Assembly (NCBI RefSeq): GCF_023229105.1
Contig: NZ_JALNZY010000016.1
Span: 1 to 35,363, forward strand
DNA length: 35,363 nt
Direction: 5' to 3'
DNA from: Sulfurimonas sp.
Lineage (GTDB): Bacteria; Campylobacterota; Campylobacteria; Campylobacterales; Sulfurimonadaceae
The position numbers and the translations under genes were made by a program. Positions 1 to 7,560 of the stretch are shown in pieces. The notes under the pieces were generated by a model. The model made no database searches and was not told the DNA's origin. It worked only from the letters and a program-made list of their open reading frames with translations. Every line of letters starts with the position of its first letter. Positions within the stretch are counted from its first letter, which is position 1.

Positions 1-87
1 CGATTGATGTATGGCAAACTCCATTGAAAAGTATGCTACGCTTGTGTTGTATTTTTCATTTATGTTATATGATATAAATTTTGACAT
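1..87 (-). CDS. glgP: alpha-glucan (glycogen/maltodextrin) phosphorylase, N-terminal fragment cut by window edge
   Basis: An ATG at 87 on the minus strand opens 29 in-frame codons that run off the left edge. The readable residues end in VAYFSMEFAIHQS, which matches the conserved start of the GT35 alpha-glucan phosphorylase family (typically VAYFSMEFGLHESLPIYSGG). Members release glucose-1-phosphate from alpha-1,4-glucan with inorganic phosphate and a PLP cofactor; the PLP lysine lies far outside the window. The ATG is 2 bases after the stop of the ROK kinase, whose last codons hold an AAGG that can act as ribosome binding site, so it is probably the fifth gene of the glycogen operon. The family call rests on about 13 residues plus context. 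Confidence 0.72.
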   Translation of the reverse strand, partial: MSKFISYNINEKYNTSVAYFSMEFAIHQS

Positions 88-89
88 CT

Positions 90-866
90 TTAGCCTTTTG
101 ATAGTATTTTTAGACCTTCTATATTTGCATCCTCAATATCTGAAATAGATATTTTCAAATCCCCCCGAATTGCTCTAAAAGAGCTGTTATTGTACTCCTC
201 TTTTAGGAAATTTAAAAGAGATGGATTGTTTTTTACAACGCCTCCGCCTAAAATAAAAACGTCTGGATCAAACAGATTAAGTACAGTGTGAAATGCAAAA
301 GCCAAGCCATCTAAAAACTCTTTTTTTACATCCTCACTTGCATCATTAAATGTGCCATCTTTAAAAACTTTACCGCTTACGCTTAGCTCTAGGCAGTCAC
401 TCCTGCCGCAACCGCACATAAAATTCTTTTTTCTAAAGGGAATATGACCTATTTCGCCGGCTATATTGTCTTTGCCACTTAAGATTTCACCGCCTATAAC
501 AAAGGCACTTCCAAAACCTGTGCCTATATAAAGAAGAGCTAAAACATCTGCGTCCTTGTGCCTTGAATGTTCATAAATTGCGGCACAATTTATGTCATTT
601 TTTAAAATAATCTCAATATTATAATTATCGTAAAAATATTGTTTCAAATCAAAATTTTGTATCTTTATATTTGGCGCTGATACAATTTTGCCGTTTTTTA
701 CCTGCCCTGCAAAGGAGATAAATATTTTTCTGATATCTTTTTGCAAATTTATCTGAGTCTCTAAAAAGGCTATCAACTCTACATCATCGCTTTTTATGTT
801 AAAGAGTTTACCCTCATCAAAAGAGTATCTAAAGTTTGTTCCGCCGTAATCTATATATAGATTCAT
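90..866 (-). CDS. ROK-family sugar kinase (glucokinase-like)
   Basis: A 258-residue cytosolic ROK-fold kinase, probably phosphorylating glucose or a related hexose with ATP. Visible motifs are the N-terminal phosphate loop DYGGTNFR (residues 6-13), the catalytic Asp in KNDIN (D91), the second phosphate motif IGTGFGSAF (about 114-122), GEIGH (137-141), and the ROK zinc site made of H141 with C151, C153 and C158 in CGCGRSDCLE. A longer frame begins at 905, but the ATG at 866 shares ATGA with the glgA stop codon and begins directly at the family N-terminus, so I chose it. It is co-transcribed with glgA and lies just upstream of the phosphorylase start. Glucose freed by the GH57 enzymes is the obvious substrate, but specificity cannot be read from sequence. 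Confidence 0.88.
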   Translation of the reverse strand: MNLYIDYGGTNFRYSFDEGKLFNIKSDDVELIAFLETQINLQKDIRKIFISFAGQVKNGKIVSAPNIKIQNFDLKQYFYDNYNIEIILKNDINCAAIYEHSRHKDADVLALLYIGTGFGSAFVIGGEILSGKDNIAGEIGHIPFRKKNFMCGCGRSDCLELSVSGKVFKDGTFNDASEDVKKEFLDGLAFAFHTVLNLFDPDVFILGGGVVKNNPSLLNFLKEEYNNSSFRAIRGDLKISISDIEDANIEGLKILSKG

Positions 867-2281
867 CTGTAAACCCTCATATACTCTTTGGCAGAGTGCC
901 TCCAAGAGTTATCTACACTCATGTTATGCTTTGCAAATTTTAGATACTTTTTTTGGTTTGCATACAAAGAGATTGCCTTTGTGATAGCGTGCATGTACCA
1001 AAATAGGTTGTACTCTTCAAAAGTAACCCCTATTCCTATCTCTTTGCTATGATGCTCTGTGTCCGTATAGTCTATTACGCTATCTTTAAGTCCTCCCGTT
1101 TTAGCTACGAGAGGAATTCCTCCGTATCTCATAATAATCATCTGATTTAGCCCGCAGGGTTCAAAGGTGGAGGGCATAAGCAAAAAATCGGCAGCCGCAT
1201 AAAGCTTTCTTGCAAATCCTTCGTTATATCCTGCTGTAATGTGAATATTTGGATACATGTTTGCCAAGTTTGCAAAAACATTGTCGTAATAGCTATCGCC
1301 GTTTCCTAAAATAGCAACATTAATCTCAAAATCTTTTAAAAGATGTAAACTCTGCAAAATCATATCTACACCTTTTTGTGGTGTAAATCTACCGACAAAG
1401 ATAAACAAAGGGCGATGCGGTTGGGGTAAATTTAGCTCTTTTGAGAGTTTTATTTTGTTTTTTAGTTTTAACTCGTAACTCTGTTTGTCAAAATGTGTAT
1501 ATATGTTTTCATCTGTAGAGGGATTAAATACCTCATAGCTTATACCGTTTATTATTCCATGGAGTTTATGGTTGTTAGCAATAAGCATCTTTTCTAGAGT
1601 GTTGCCATAAGAGGGCGTTTGTATCTCTAGCGCATAAGTAGGGCTTACCGTTGTGATAACATCGCTGTAAAAAATACCGGCTTTTAGGAAGTTTACTTGG
1701 TCAAAATACTCAAATCTATCACTTTTAAAACACTCTTCCCAGCTTAAATCTAGTTCATTTATAGCACTTTTGTGAAATATTCCCTGATAGGCAAGATTAT
1801 GGATGGTAAAAACTATTTTTTGGCTAAGAGCGTATTTCGTTTTTGCCAACAGTGCAACAAGAGCACTTTGCCAGTCGTTGAGATGTATAACATCTATTTT
1901 TAGTTTAAGTCTCAACATAGTTTCAATAATAGCGTAAGAAAAAATCCCAAATCTTAGATGGTTGTCGCCAAATTTGCCATGCTCATCATGATATAGACCA
2001 TCTCTGTCGCATAAAACAGGGTTGTATAAAAAAAACTCAAAATCATTGTCTTCTCTTTTGTACAAATCAATTTGGTGATTGATTTTGTTTAGGAGGATAT
2101 TAAATGAAAAATCGCAAGAGCAGATATTATATCTCTGTCTCTCTATAGATGCATAAAGAGGCATAATAGTATAAACTTTTGCATTTCTTTTAAGTTCAGC
2201 AGGCAGACTCTGCGCAACATCAGCAAGTCCTCCGCTTTTTGCATATGGAAAAATTTCACTTGAAGCAAATAGTATATTCAT
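863..2281 (-). CDS. glgA: glycogen synthase (GT5)
   Basis: 472 residues, close to the usual bacterial GlgA length of about 477. It transfers glucosyl units from an NDP-glucose (ADP-glucose in typical bacterial enzymes) to the non-reducing end of an alpha-1,4-glucan. The N-terminal nucleotide-sugar motif KSGGLADV (K15-V22) is the family KTGGLADV with Ser for Thr. HLNDWQSAL is the conserved acceptor-site segment. The C-terminal GT-B half carries the FVGRFTPQKGVDM phosphate loop and the E-x7-E type segment FEPCGLNQMIIMRYG, followed by KTGGLKDSV. A strong AAAAGGAG ribosome binding site precedes the ATG, 11 bases after the GH57-GalT gene. The stop overlaps the ROK kinase start by 4 bases. No glgC lies in the window, so the donor may come from the neighbouring nucleotidyltransferase or GalT domain (inference). 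Confidence 0.95.
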   Translation of the reverse strand: MNILFASSEIFPYAKSGGLADVAQSLPAELKRNAKVYTIMPLYASIERQRYNICSCDFSFNILLNKINHQIDLYKREDNDFEFFLYNPVLCDRDGLYHDEHGKFGDNHLRFGIFSYAIIETMLRLKLKIDVIHLNDWQSALVALLAKTKYALSQKIVFTIHNLAYQGIFHKSAINELDLSWEECFKSDRFEYFDQVNFLKAGIFYSDVITTVSPTYALEIQTPSYGNTLEKMLIANNHKLHGIINGISYEVFNPSTDENIYTHFDKQSYELKLKNKIKLSKELNLPQPHRPLFIFVGRFTPQKGVDMILQSLHLLKDFEINVAILGNGDSYYDNVFANLANMYPNIHITAGYNEGFARKLYAAADFLLMPSTFEPCGLNQMIIMRYGGIPLVAKTGGLKDSVIDYTDTEHHSKEIGIGVTFEEYNLFWYMHAITKAISLYANQKKYLKFAKHNMSVDNSWRHSAKEYMRVYR

Positions 2282-2292
2282 TAAAACTCCTT

Positions 2293-4911
2293 TTAAACCT
2301 CTCTTAGTTTGCCGGCTGCAATATTAGGCAGAATACTGTTTAGATATATTTTTGAATCTATCTCAAATGCTGCAATTCCGCCAAGTCTTGGAAAAATATT
2401 TACACAAAACCTAAAGTAATCTTTTGAGTTCTCGCTATACTCTTCGTATGGATGATTCTTAAAAACCATATTAAATGAAAAATAGTCTAGAACATTTTTA
2501 TACTTTTTAAAAATCAACTCTAAAGATATTGCTAGATTTAAAAGTGTATTTTCATCAAACTCTATCATAGAAGAATATTTGTCTTTTGCAACAATTTTGA
2601 CTTCATATGCAAAACTTGAAGCGTAGGGTGCGTAACAGATAAACGACTCATTTTCAAATATTATATTTTGTTCATACTGTTTTTCTTCATACACCAAATC
2701 ATCTAAGAGTGCGCGTTTGTATCTCTTATGATACTCTTTTTTATACTCTATTTCCTGGGTAGTCTCAGTCGGCAAAAACGGCATAGAAATAATCTGTGAA
2801 TGGCTATGACTAAGCGAAGCACCGGCTTGTTGTCCATGATTTTTAAACAAAATGGAGCAGGCAAGCCGTGTGTCATATCTTAAACTTGCAATCCTCTCTT
2901 TTGATATTTGCAAGTAGTCAATAAACTCTTGCAAAGAGTAGTCAAACATTTCAAGATCATGTTTTGGTGTCTCTATAATAACCTCATGAGCTCCAAATCC
3001 GCTAAAGAGATCAAAATAATCATCCTTTTTTCCGATGGGTGATATATCTGTAGATAAAACATTGTAAAGATTTGGGACTACTCTTGCTCTCCACTCTTTG
3101 CCCCCGCCGATTCTTGTAATCTCTTTTGGTGTAAGATGCTCATTTTCCGCGTCAAAAGGGCAGACGCACTCATCTAAGGGAATCTGTTTTTTTATAAAAT
3201 TATTTGGTCTGTCCGACCTTTTTGGAGCAAAAAGTACCCATCTTTTGGTAAGCTTGCAGTATCTAAATTCTGACTCTCTAGATTTAAAATCACTCGCTTG
3301 ATGCATAGCACCATATTCTGCAAGCACTATCTCGTTTTTTGGAACTATGGGGTGTGTTACTATTTGGGGAATATTTAGCCCCATCAGAGTATATATATTT
3401 TGAAGATGTGCTCTGAAGAGTTCATCAAAAAGTGGTTTTAGTGCTGTGAAGTGGTCATCGTCATACCACCAAAACCAGTCACTTCCAAGAGCAACGGCAA
3501 ATTCATCTAAGATTTTTTGATTTGTTTGTGGGCTTAAGAAGGCGCTATTTTTTATATAATCCTCTTTTGAAGATGCAAGAAGCTCCCAAGCTCTGTTTTT
3601 TTGCGGCTTTCCTATCCAGATATTAAAGTTTGCATCTATCCAGCTGCCCGCTTGTATGTACTCAAGTGGAAGCTCCTCTAAGTTTAAGTTTATAGCTTCA
3701 CTGGGCAGAATAGTTTGTACAAACGAGTCGTTGTCTTGCAATGTTTTATATAGTTCTCTGAAAAAATCCTCACCGTTGTTTGGATAAAATTCCCAAGCAT
3801 TTTCGCCGTCTAAAATAATAGATACAAGATAGTCTCTGCTACTGTAGGATTGAATTTTTTTCATTTTATCCGCAAAATCAAGCGTGGCAATCTGGGGAGC
3901 AATTTTAGAGTATTCAAACCCAATTAAGTCACTTATATGTTTATCTCTAAAAAACAGAAGAGTTTTAAACTTTTTATGGCGGTAAAGGTTATAGAGCTTG
4001 TCTTTAGTGTGATTTTTTATACTTTTATATAAAACCTCTTCATCACTCGCAACCCATTTAATGCCATGTTTTGCAATAAGCTCAACTGTCTGTTCACTTA
4101 TAGCACCCTCAGATGGCCAAAAACCGTTTGGTTTTGTGCCGAAGGTTTGTTCAAAAAAATCTACAGCTTTTGTGACTTGCGGTTCACTAAACTCTTTGAA
4201 TGTATCGTTTGGAATATTTGGCAGGTTCATAGTGCTGTTTGCATCTTTTGCACTGTTTATATCTATAAGCAGGGGTAAAATAGGGTGGTAGTAGGGTGAA
4301 GTTGAGAGCTCTATCTGTCCTTGTGAAAAAAGTTGTTTATATAATTTTATAATATTTGGCAAAAACTTTATAAGTTCATGAATCAACTCCAACTTTTGTT
4401 GATGCGTAAAGTTTGCCCCTTGAGAAATAAGATTTTTAACTGTTGCGTTGTTTTTTTTCAGATAGTTTCCGCACCAAGAGAGTAAAAACAGTACTTGAGC
4501 ATCTTCAATCTCATTTTTGTCAAATATTTTCATCCCCATTTGTGAACTTTTAAATTTTTGATGTAACTCTTTATATCTCCAAAACGGTTGAATCATATTT
4601 TTTTCATTTGAGAGAAAAATATATCTGTTTAAAATATCCAGTTCATCATCACTAAGCGTACTTGCATCTAGTGATAAAATATCTAAAAGTTCATCATTTG
4701 CATTGCCGTCTATGTAGTGATTTATCTGCTCTATCAAAGAGGGAACTAGATTGAACGTTGCTTTTATCTTTGGATTTAGACTTAGCATATAAGGCATGTC
4801 GTAATAATTTTTAATAGCATGTAAAAAGACCCAGGGCATCTTTGTTTTGCCCGATAGGTTGTCTCTATAGTAAGGTTGATGCATATGCCAGATAAAATTT
4901 AAGTAAACCAT
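2293..4911 (-). CDS. bifunctional GH57 glycoside hydrolase / GalT-type hexose-1-phosphate nucleotidylyltransferase fusion
   Basis: 872 residues with two catalytic modules. Residues 1 to about 515 are GH57: HMHQPYY (9-15), the region GQIELSTSPYYHPILPLL, the nucleophile segment FWPSEGAISEQ (Glu near 267), the acid/base segment LDGENAWEF (Asp near 368) and SDWFWWYDDDH. After a short linker, residues about 540-872 are a GalT domain: FRYCKLTKRWVLFAPKR, RVVPNLYNVL, the active site SHSHSQI (about 700-706, second His the expected covalent nucleophile) and a typical end FPRLGGIAAFEID. The usual CxxC zinc pair reads CPFD, so one ligand is changed. The start codon directly follows the upstream stop (TAGATG), suggesting translational coupling. 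Likely an alpha-glucan-acting enzyme plus an NDP-glucose/glucose-1-phosphate transferase; ADP-glucose phosphorylase is an alternative, since plant GalT-like proteins have that activity. Exact substrates are unknown. Confidence 0.85.
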   Translation of the reverse strand: MVYLNFIWHMHQPYYRDNLSGKTKMPWVFLHAIKNYYDMPYMLSLNPKIKATFNLVPSLIEQINHYIDGNANDELLDILSLDASTLSDDELDILNRYIFLSNEKNMIQPFWRYKELHQKFKSSQMGMKIFDKNEIEDAQVLFLLSWCGNYLKKNNATVKNLISQGANFTHQQKLELIHELIKFLPNIIKLYKQLFSQGQIELSTSPYYHPILPLLIDINSAKDANSTMNLPNIPNDTFKEFSEPQVTKAVDFFEQTFGTKPNGFWPSEGAISEQTVELIAKHGIKWVASDEEVLYKSIKNHTKDKLYNLYRHKKFKTLLFFRDKHISDLIGFEYSKIAPQIATLDFADKMKKIQSYSSRDYLVSIILDGENAWEFYPNNGEDFFRELYKTLQDNDSFVQTILPSEAINLNLEELPLEYIQAGSWIDANFNIWIGKPQKNRAWELLASSKEDYIKNSAFLSPQTNQKILDEFAVALGSDWFWWYDDDHFTALKPLFDELFRAHLQNIYTLMGLNIPQIVTHPIVPKNEIVLAEYGAMHQASDFKSRESEFRYCKLTKRWVLFAPKRSDRPNNFIKKQIPLDECVCPFDAENEHLTPKEITRIGGGKEWRARVVPNLYNVLSTDISPIGKKDDYFDLFSGFGAHEVIIETPKHDLEMFDYSLQEFIDYLQISKERIASLRYDTRLACSILFKNHGQQAGASLSHSHSQIISMPFLPTETTQEIEYKKEYHKRYKRALLDDLVYEEKQYEQNIIFENESFICYAPYASSFAYEVKIVAKDKYSSMIEFDENTLLNLAISLELIFKKYKNVLDYFSFNMVFKNHPYEEYSENSKDYFRFCVNIFPRLGGIAAFEIDSKIYLNSILPNIAAGKLREV

Positions 4912-7404
4912 CTATTTGTTCATCCATAAGTCAATTTTTGTTTTGTATTCGTTGAAAATCTTCTCTGCATTTTTATCATCTTTTGCCTGAATATAAATGT
5001 TTAAAAACTCTTGATGCTCATTAGGAACCATTAAAATCCACTCATTTTTACTCACCCATATCTTAACACCGTCAGCTTGAGAGCTTTTTTTGTCTTTAGA
5101 CTCTTCTAAAAACTTTCTCATCATCTTACCCTTAAGAGCGTTTGAACACGCTATGTTTTCGCCTCTGTAGGCAAAGTTTGGCAGCGTATCTATAACAGCG
5201 CTGAGAGTTGTTTTGTTCTGTATTAGAAGCTCCAAAAATTTAAAACTTGAAAAAACCGCATCAGTATTTAGGGAAAACTCACTAAATGCAAAATATCCGT
5301 CGGTGTCTGCTATAAGATTATAGTCTTTGAGCTGCTTCGCTTTTAATCCGCAAGCTTTATCCCTTGAGATATCAAGATGTTTGTAAGTTATAAAATCAGG
5401 TGCCCAAGCCGGCAGAAAGATTTTTTTTATTAAGGTATCGCTGAAATCCAGCAGACTAAGCAGTGCCAGAAGAGCTATATAGTCTTTTACCAGAGTTCCG
5501 TCATTGCTTATAAATTGAAGCTTGTGACCGTTTGGATATATCAAGATACCGCAGTCAAACTTTAATGATTTTACAATTTTGCCGACTTCACAGTGCGCTC
5601 TTTTGATGACGGATGGCAGCTTTTGCAACTGTTTATCATCTCTGTATGCATTTAAGAGGATGAACTCTATGTCAAGACTGTTTAAGATATTTGGATAAAT
5701 TTTTGAGGTTGAACCAAACATCAAATCGGTTACTATTTTTATATCTCTGTTTTTAAATAGGTTGGTGTCTATTTTTTCTCTGATGGCATTTATATATTTC
5801 GTATTTGTCTCGGTGTCTTTGTAAATATCCCCGATTTGATCAGATTTTACTCTTCTGAAATTTTCTCTAAAAAATATTCTCTCTATGTTTTTTGACAAAT
5901 TTGTATCTATATAAAAACCCTCGTTGGTATAAAATAGGATTTCAATCTCCTCTTGATTTTTTGCCGATTGTCTAAAGTGAACACCGGCGATTATATCATC
6001 TTGAGTCGAGAGATTGTATCTCATTACAACAGAGGGTATGATTGATGCATCTACCGCATTTATTCCGGTGGAAAGAAGCCCGCTTAAAAAAGCACGCTTA
6101 AGCATTCTTGAACCCTTATGATAATCACGCGACAGATAAACATTGCTGCCCACAGGTAAGATAGAGCCCAGCGCTTCGGCTAGTTTGATACAGAGTTCAC
6201 ATGAGAGTTCTATATTTGCTCTTCCTGCAACACTGCCTGATTCAAAGATGGAAGATTTATATTTATCCATCCAGATAACATTGTTGCTAATTATAGAGTT
6301 TTGCTCTATTATTTTATTTGGCCAAACCATTACATCTTTTAGAAATGATACATTTTTATAAATTGTGCAATTTTGGGCTATTATGACACCATGTTTTGCT
6401 TTTACTTTTTTATCTATTTTTACATCATTGCAAATTACGCCGTTGTGTATATTTGTTTTTGAACCGACACTGCATCCTTGCCAAAAGATGGTATTGCTCA
6501 GGCTGACCTCCTCGCCAAGAGTACACCCTTTACCCAAAATTGAGTTGTTGAGTTTGCACAAACCCTCTATTTTGCTATTTTTTCCTAGAACCACTAAGCC
6601 TTTTATTTGAACGCTTTTATCTACGGATGCGCCTTTTTCGAGATAAAGAACCCCTTTTGGATATACTGTTTTTTTGCCTTTTATCGGAAGTGCTATTTTG
6701 CCCTCAAATATATCTTGATAGACTTCGCGGTAGCTCTGCGGATTTCCCACATCTCTCCAATATCCCTCTATATGGCAGCCCCAGAGTGTAATATTACTTG
6801 CCATAAGATGCACAAATAAGTCTTTTGCAAAATCGTAGTTTTCTCCTCTGGGTATAAAATCCAATATTTCAGGCTCAATGATGTATATGCCGGTGTTTAT
6901 AGTGTCGCTAAAAACTTCCCCCCAGCTAGGTTTTTCTAAAAATTTCTCAATTTTACCCTGTTTGTTTGCTATGACTACGCCAAACTCTAAAGGATTTTTT
7001 ACGGGAGTTAAAGCGATAGTGAGTTTTGATTTTTTTTGTTTGTGAAACTCATAGATTTTGCTAAATTTAAAATCAGTTACCAAATCCCCGCTGACGATTA
7101 TAAAGGTCTCATCTAAAAAATCTCTAGCAAACCCGACGGCACCAGCAGTTCCATAATCATTATCCGGTAAAAAGTAGGTTATATTTACCCCTAAATCTTC
7201 GCCATCCTTAAAATACTCTTTTATAACCTCAGGCATAAAATAGAGCAAAACAGCTATATCTTTTATACCTAAATCATCTCTGAGCTTTATGATAATATGT
7301 TCCATCATGGGAGCATTAAGAATTGGCAACATGGGTTTTGGAATAGTGTTGGTAAGAGGTTGGATTCTTGTCCCGAATCCTCCTGCTAAAACAATTGCTT
7401 TCAT
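4912..7404 (-). CDS. sugar-1-phosphate nucleotidyltransferase fused to degenerate phosphohexomutase-like domain
   Basis: 830 residues in three parts. Residues 1 to about 235 are a nucleotidyltransferase of the GlmU/RmlA/ManC-like class, with LAGGFGTRIQPLT (6-18), IPKPMLPI and VSGDLVTDF. Residues about 245-375 form a left-handed beta-helix of hexapeptide-like repeats. Residues about 385-830 resemble the phosphoglucomutase/phosphomannomutase fold: SRDYHKGSRMLKRAF stands at the usual GRDxRxxS place and AGVHFRQSAKNQ where TASHNP should be. The metal-binding DxDxD loop reads FDCGILIYPNG, so the mutase half is probably not an ordinary mutase. Such proteins are usually annotated mannose-1-phosphate guanylyltransferase/phosphomannomutase. 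In front of GH57-GalT and glgA, a role in NDP-glucose supply is plausible but inferred. First gene of the operon, with AAGGA before the ATG. Confidence 0.85.
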   Translation of the reverse strand: MKAIVLAGGFGTRIQPLTNTIPKPMLPILNAPMMEHIIIKLRDDLGIKDIAVLLYFMPEVIKEYFKDGEDLGVNITYFLPDNDYGTAGAVGFARDFLDETFIIVSGDLVTDFKFSKIYEFHKQKKSKLTIALTPVKNPLEFGVVIANKQGKIEKFLEKPSWGEVFSDTINTGIYIIEPEILDFIPRGENYDFAKDLFVHLMASNITLWGCHIEGYWRDVGNPQSYREVYQDIFEGKIALPIKGKKTVYPKGVLYLEKGASVDKSVQIKGLVVLGKNSKIEGLCKLNNSILGKGCTLGEEVSLSNTIFWQGCSVGSKTNIHNGVICNDVKIDKKVKAKHGVIIAQNCTIYKNVSFLKDVMVWPNKIIEQNSIISNNVIWMDKYKSSIFESGSVAGRANIELSCELCIKLAEALGSILPVGSNVYLSRDYHKGSRMLKRAFLSGLLSTGINAVDASIIPSVVMRYNLSTQDDIIAGVHFRQSAKNQEEIEILFYTNEGFYIDTNLSKNIERIFFRENFRRVKSDQIGDIYKDTETNTKYINAIREKIDTNLFKNRDIKIVTDLMFGSTSKIYPNILNSLDIEFILLNAYRDDKQLQKLPSVIKRAHCEVGKIVKSLKFDCGILIYPNGHKLQFISNDGTLVKDYIALLALLSLLDFSDTLIKKIFLPAWAPDFITYKHLDISRDKACGLKAKQLKDYNLIADTDGYFAFSEFSLNTDAVFSSFKFLELLIQNKTTLSAVIDTLPNFAYRGENIACSNALKGKMMRKFLEESKDKKSSQADGVKIWVSKNEWILMVPNEHQEFLNIYIQAKDDKNAEKIFNEYKTKIDLWMNK

Positions 7405-7557
7405 GATTTAAATCCTTCTATAGTAATACTAACAAAAAAGTGTGAAGCAATTGTGAAACAGAAGAGAATAACCTTTTATTTAATCTCTCTTTTTCTTCGT
7501 TGTCTGTTTTATTGTAACTTAATTAGGGTAATATTGTCAAATATTATTTAGGATTAT
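7405..7557. promoter_or_regulatory. divergent intergenic region of the glycogen cluster
   Basis: 153 AT-rich bases between the divergent nucleotidyltransferase operon and the GH57 glucanotransferase, so both promoters should lie here. On the plus strand TAATAT at 7529-7534 is a reasonable -10 box about 16 bases before the AGGA at 7550-7553. For the minus operon, TATTAC (7423-7428) or TACTAT (7420-7425) resemble -10 boxes but sit so close to the ribosome binding site that neither is convincing. I saw no clear operator. Confidence 0.4.
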
Positions 7558-7560
7558 ATG

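Noticed and set aside
867..905. Thirteen-residue extension of the ROK kinase
   Set aside because: It lies within glgA coding sequence and precedes the conserved family N-terminus; the ATGA overlap at 863-866 marks the better start.
3098..4291. Short plus-strand frames opposite the GH57-GalT gene
   Set aside because: They are antisense shadows of strongly conserved catalytic domains and lack ribosome binding sites.
4912..7404. Ordinary ManC/ManB bifunctional enzyme for GDP-mannose
   Set aside because: The mutase motifs are not recognisable and the operon is devoted to alpha-glucan, so I kept the call general.
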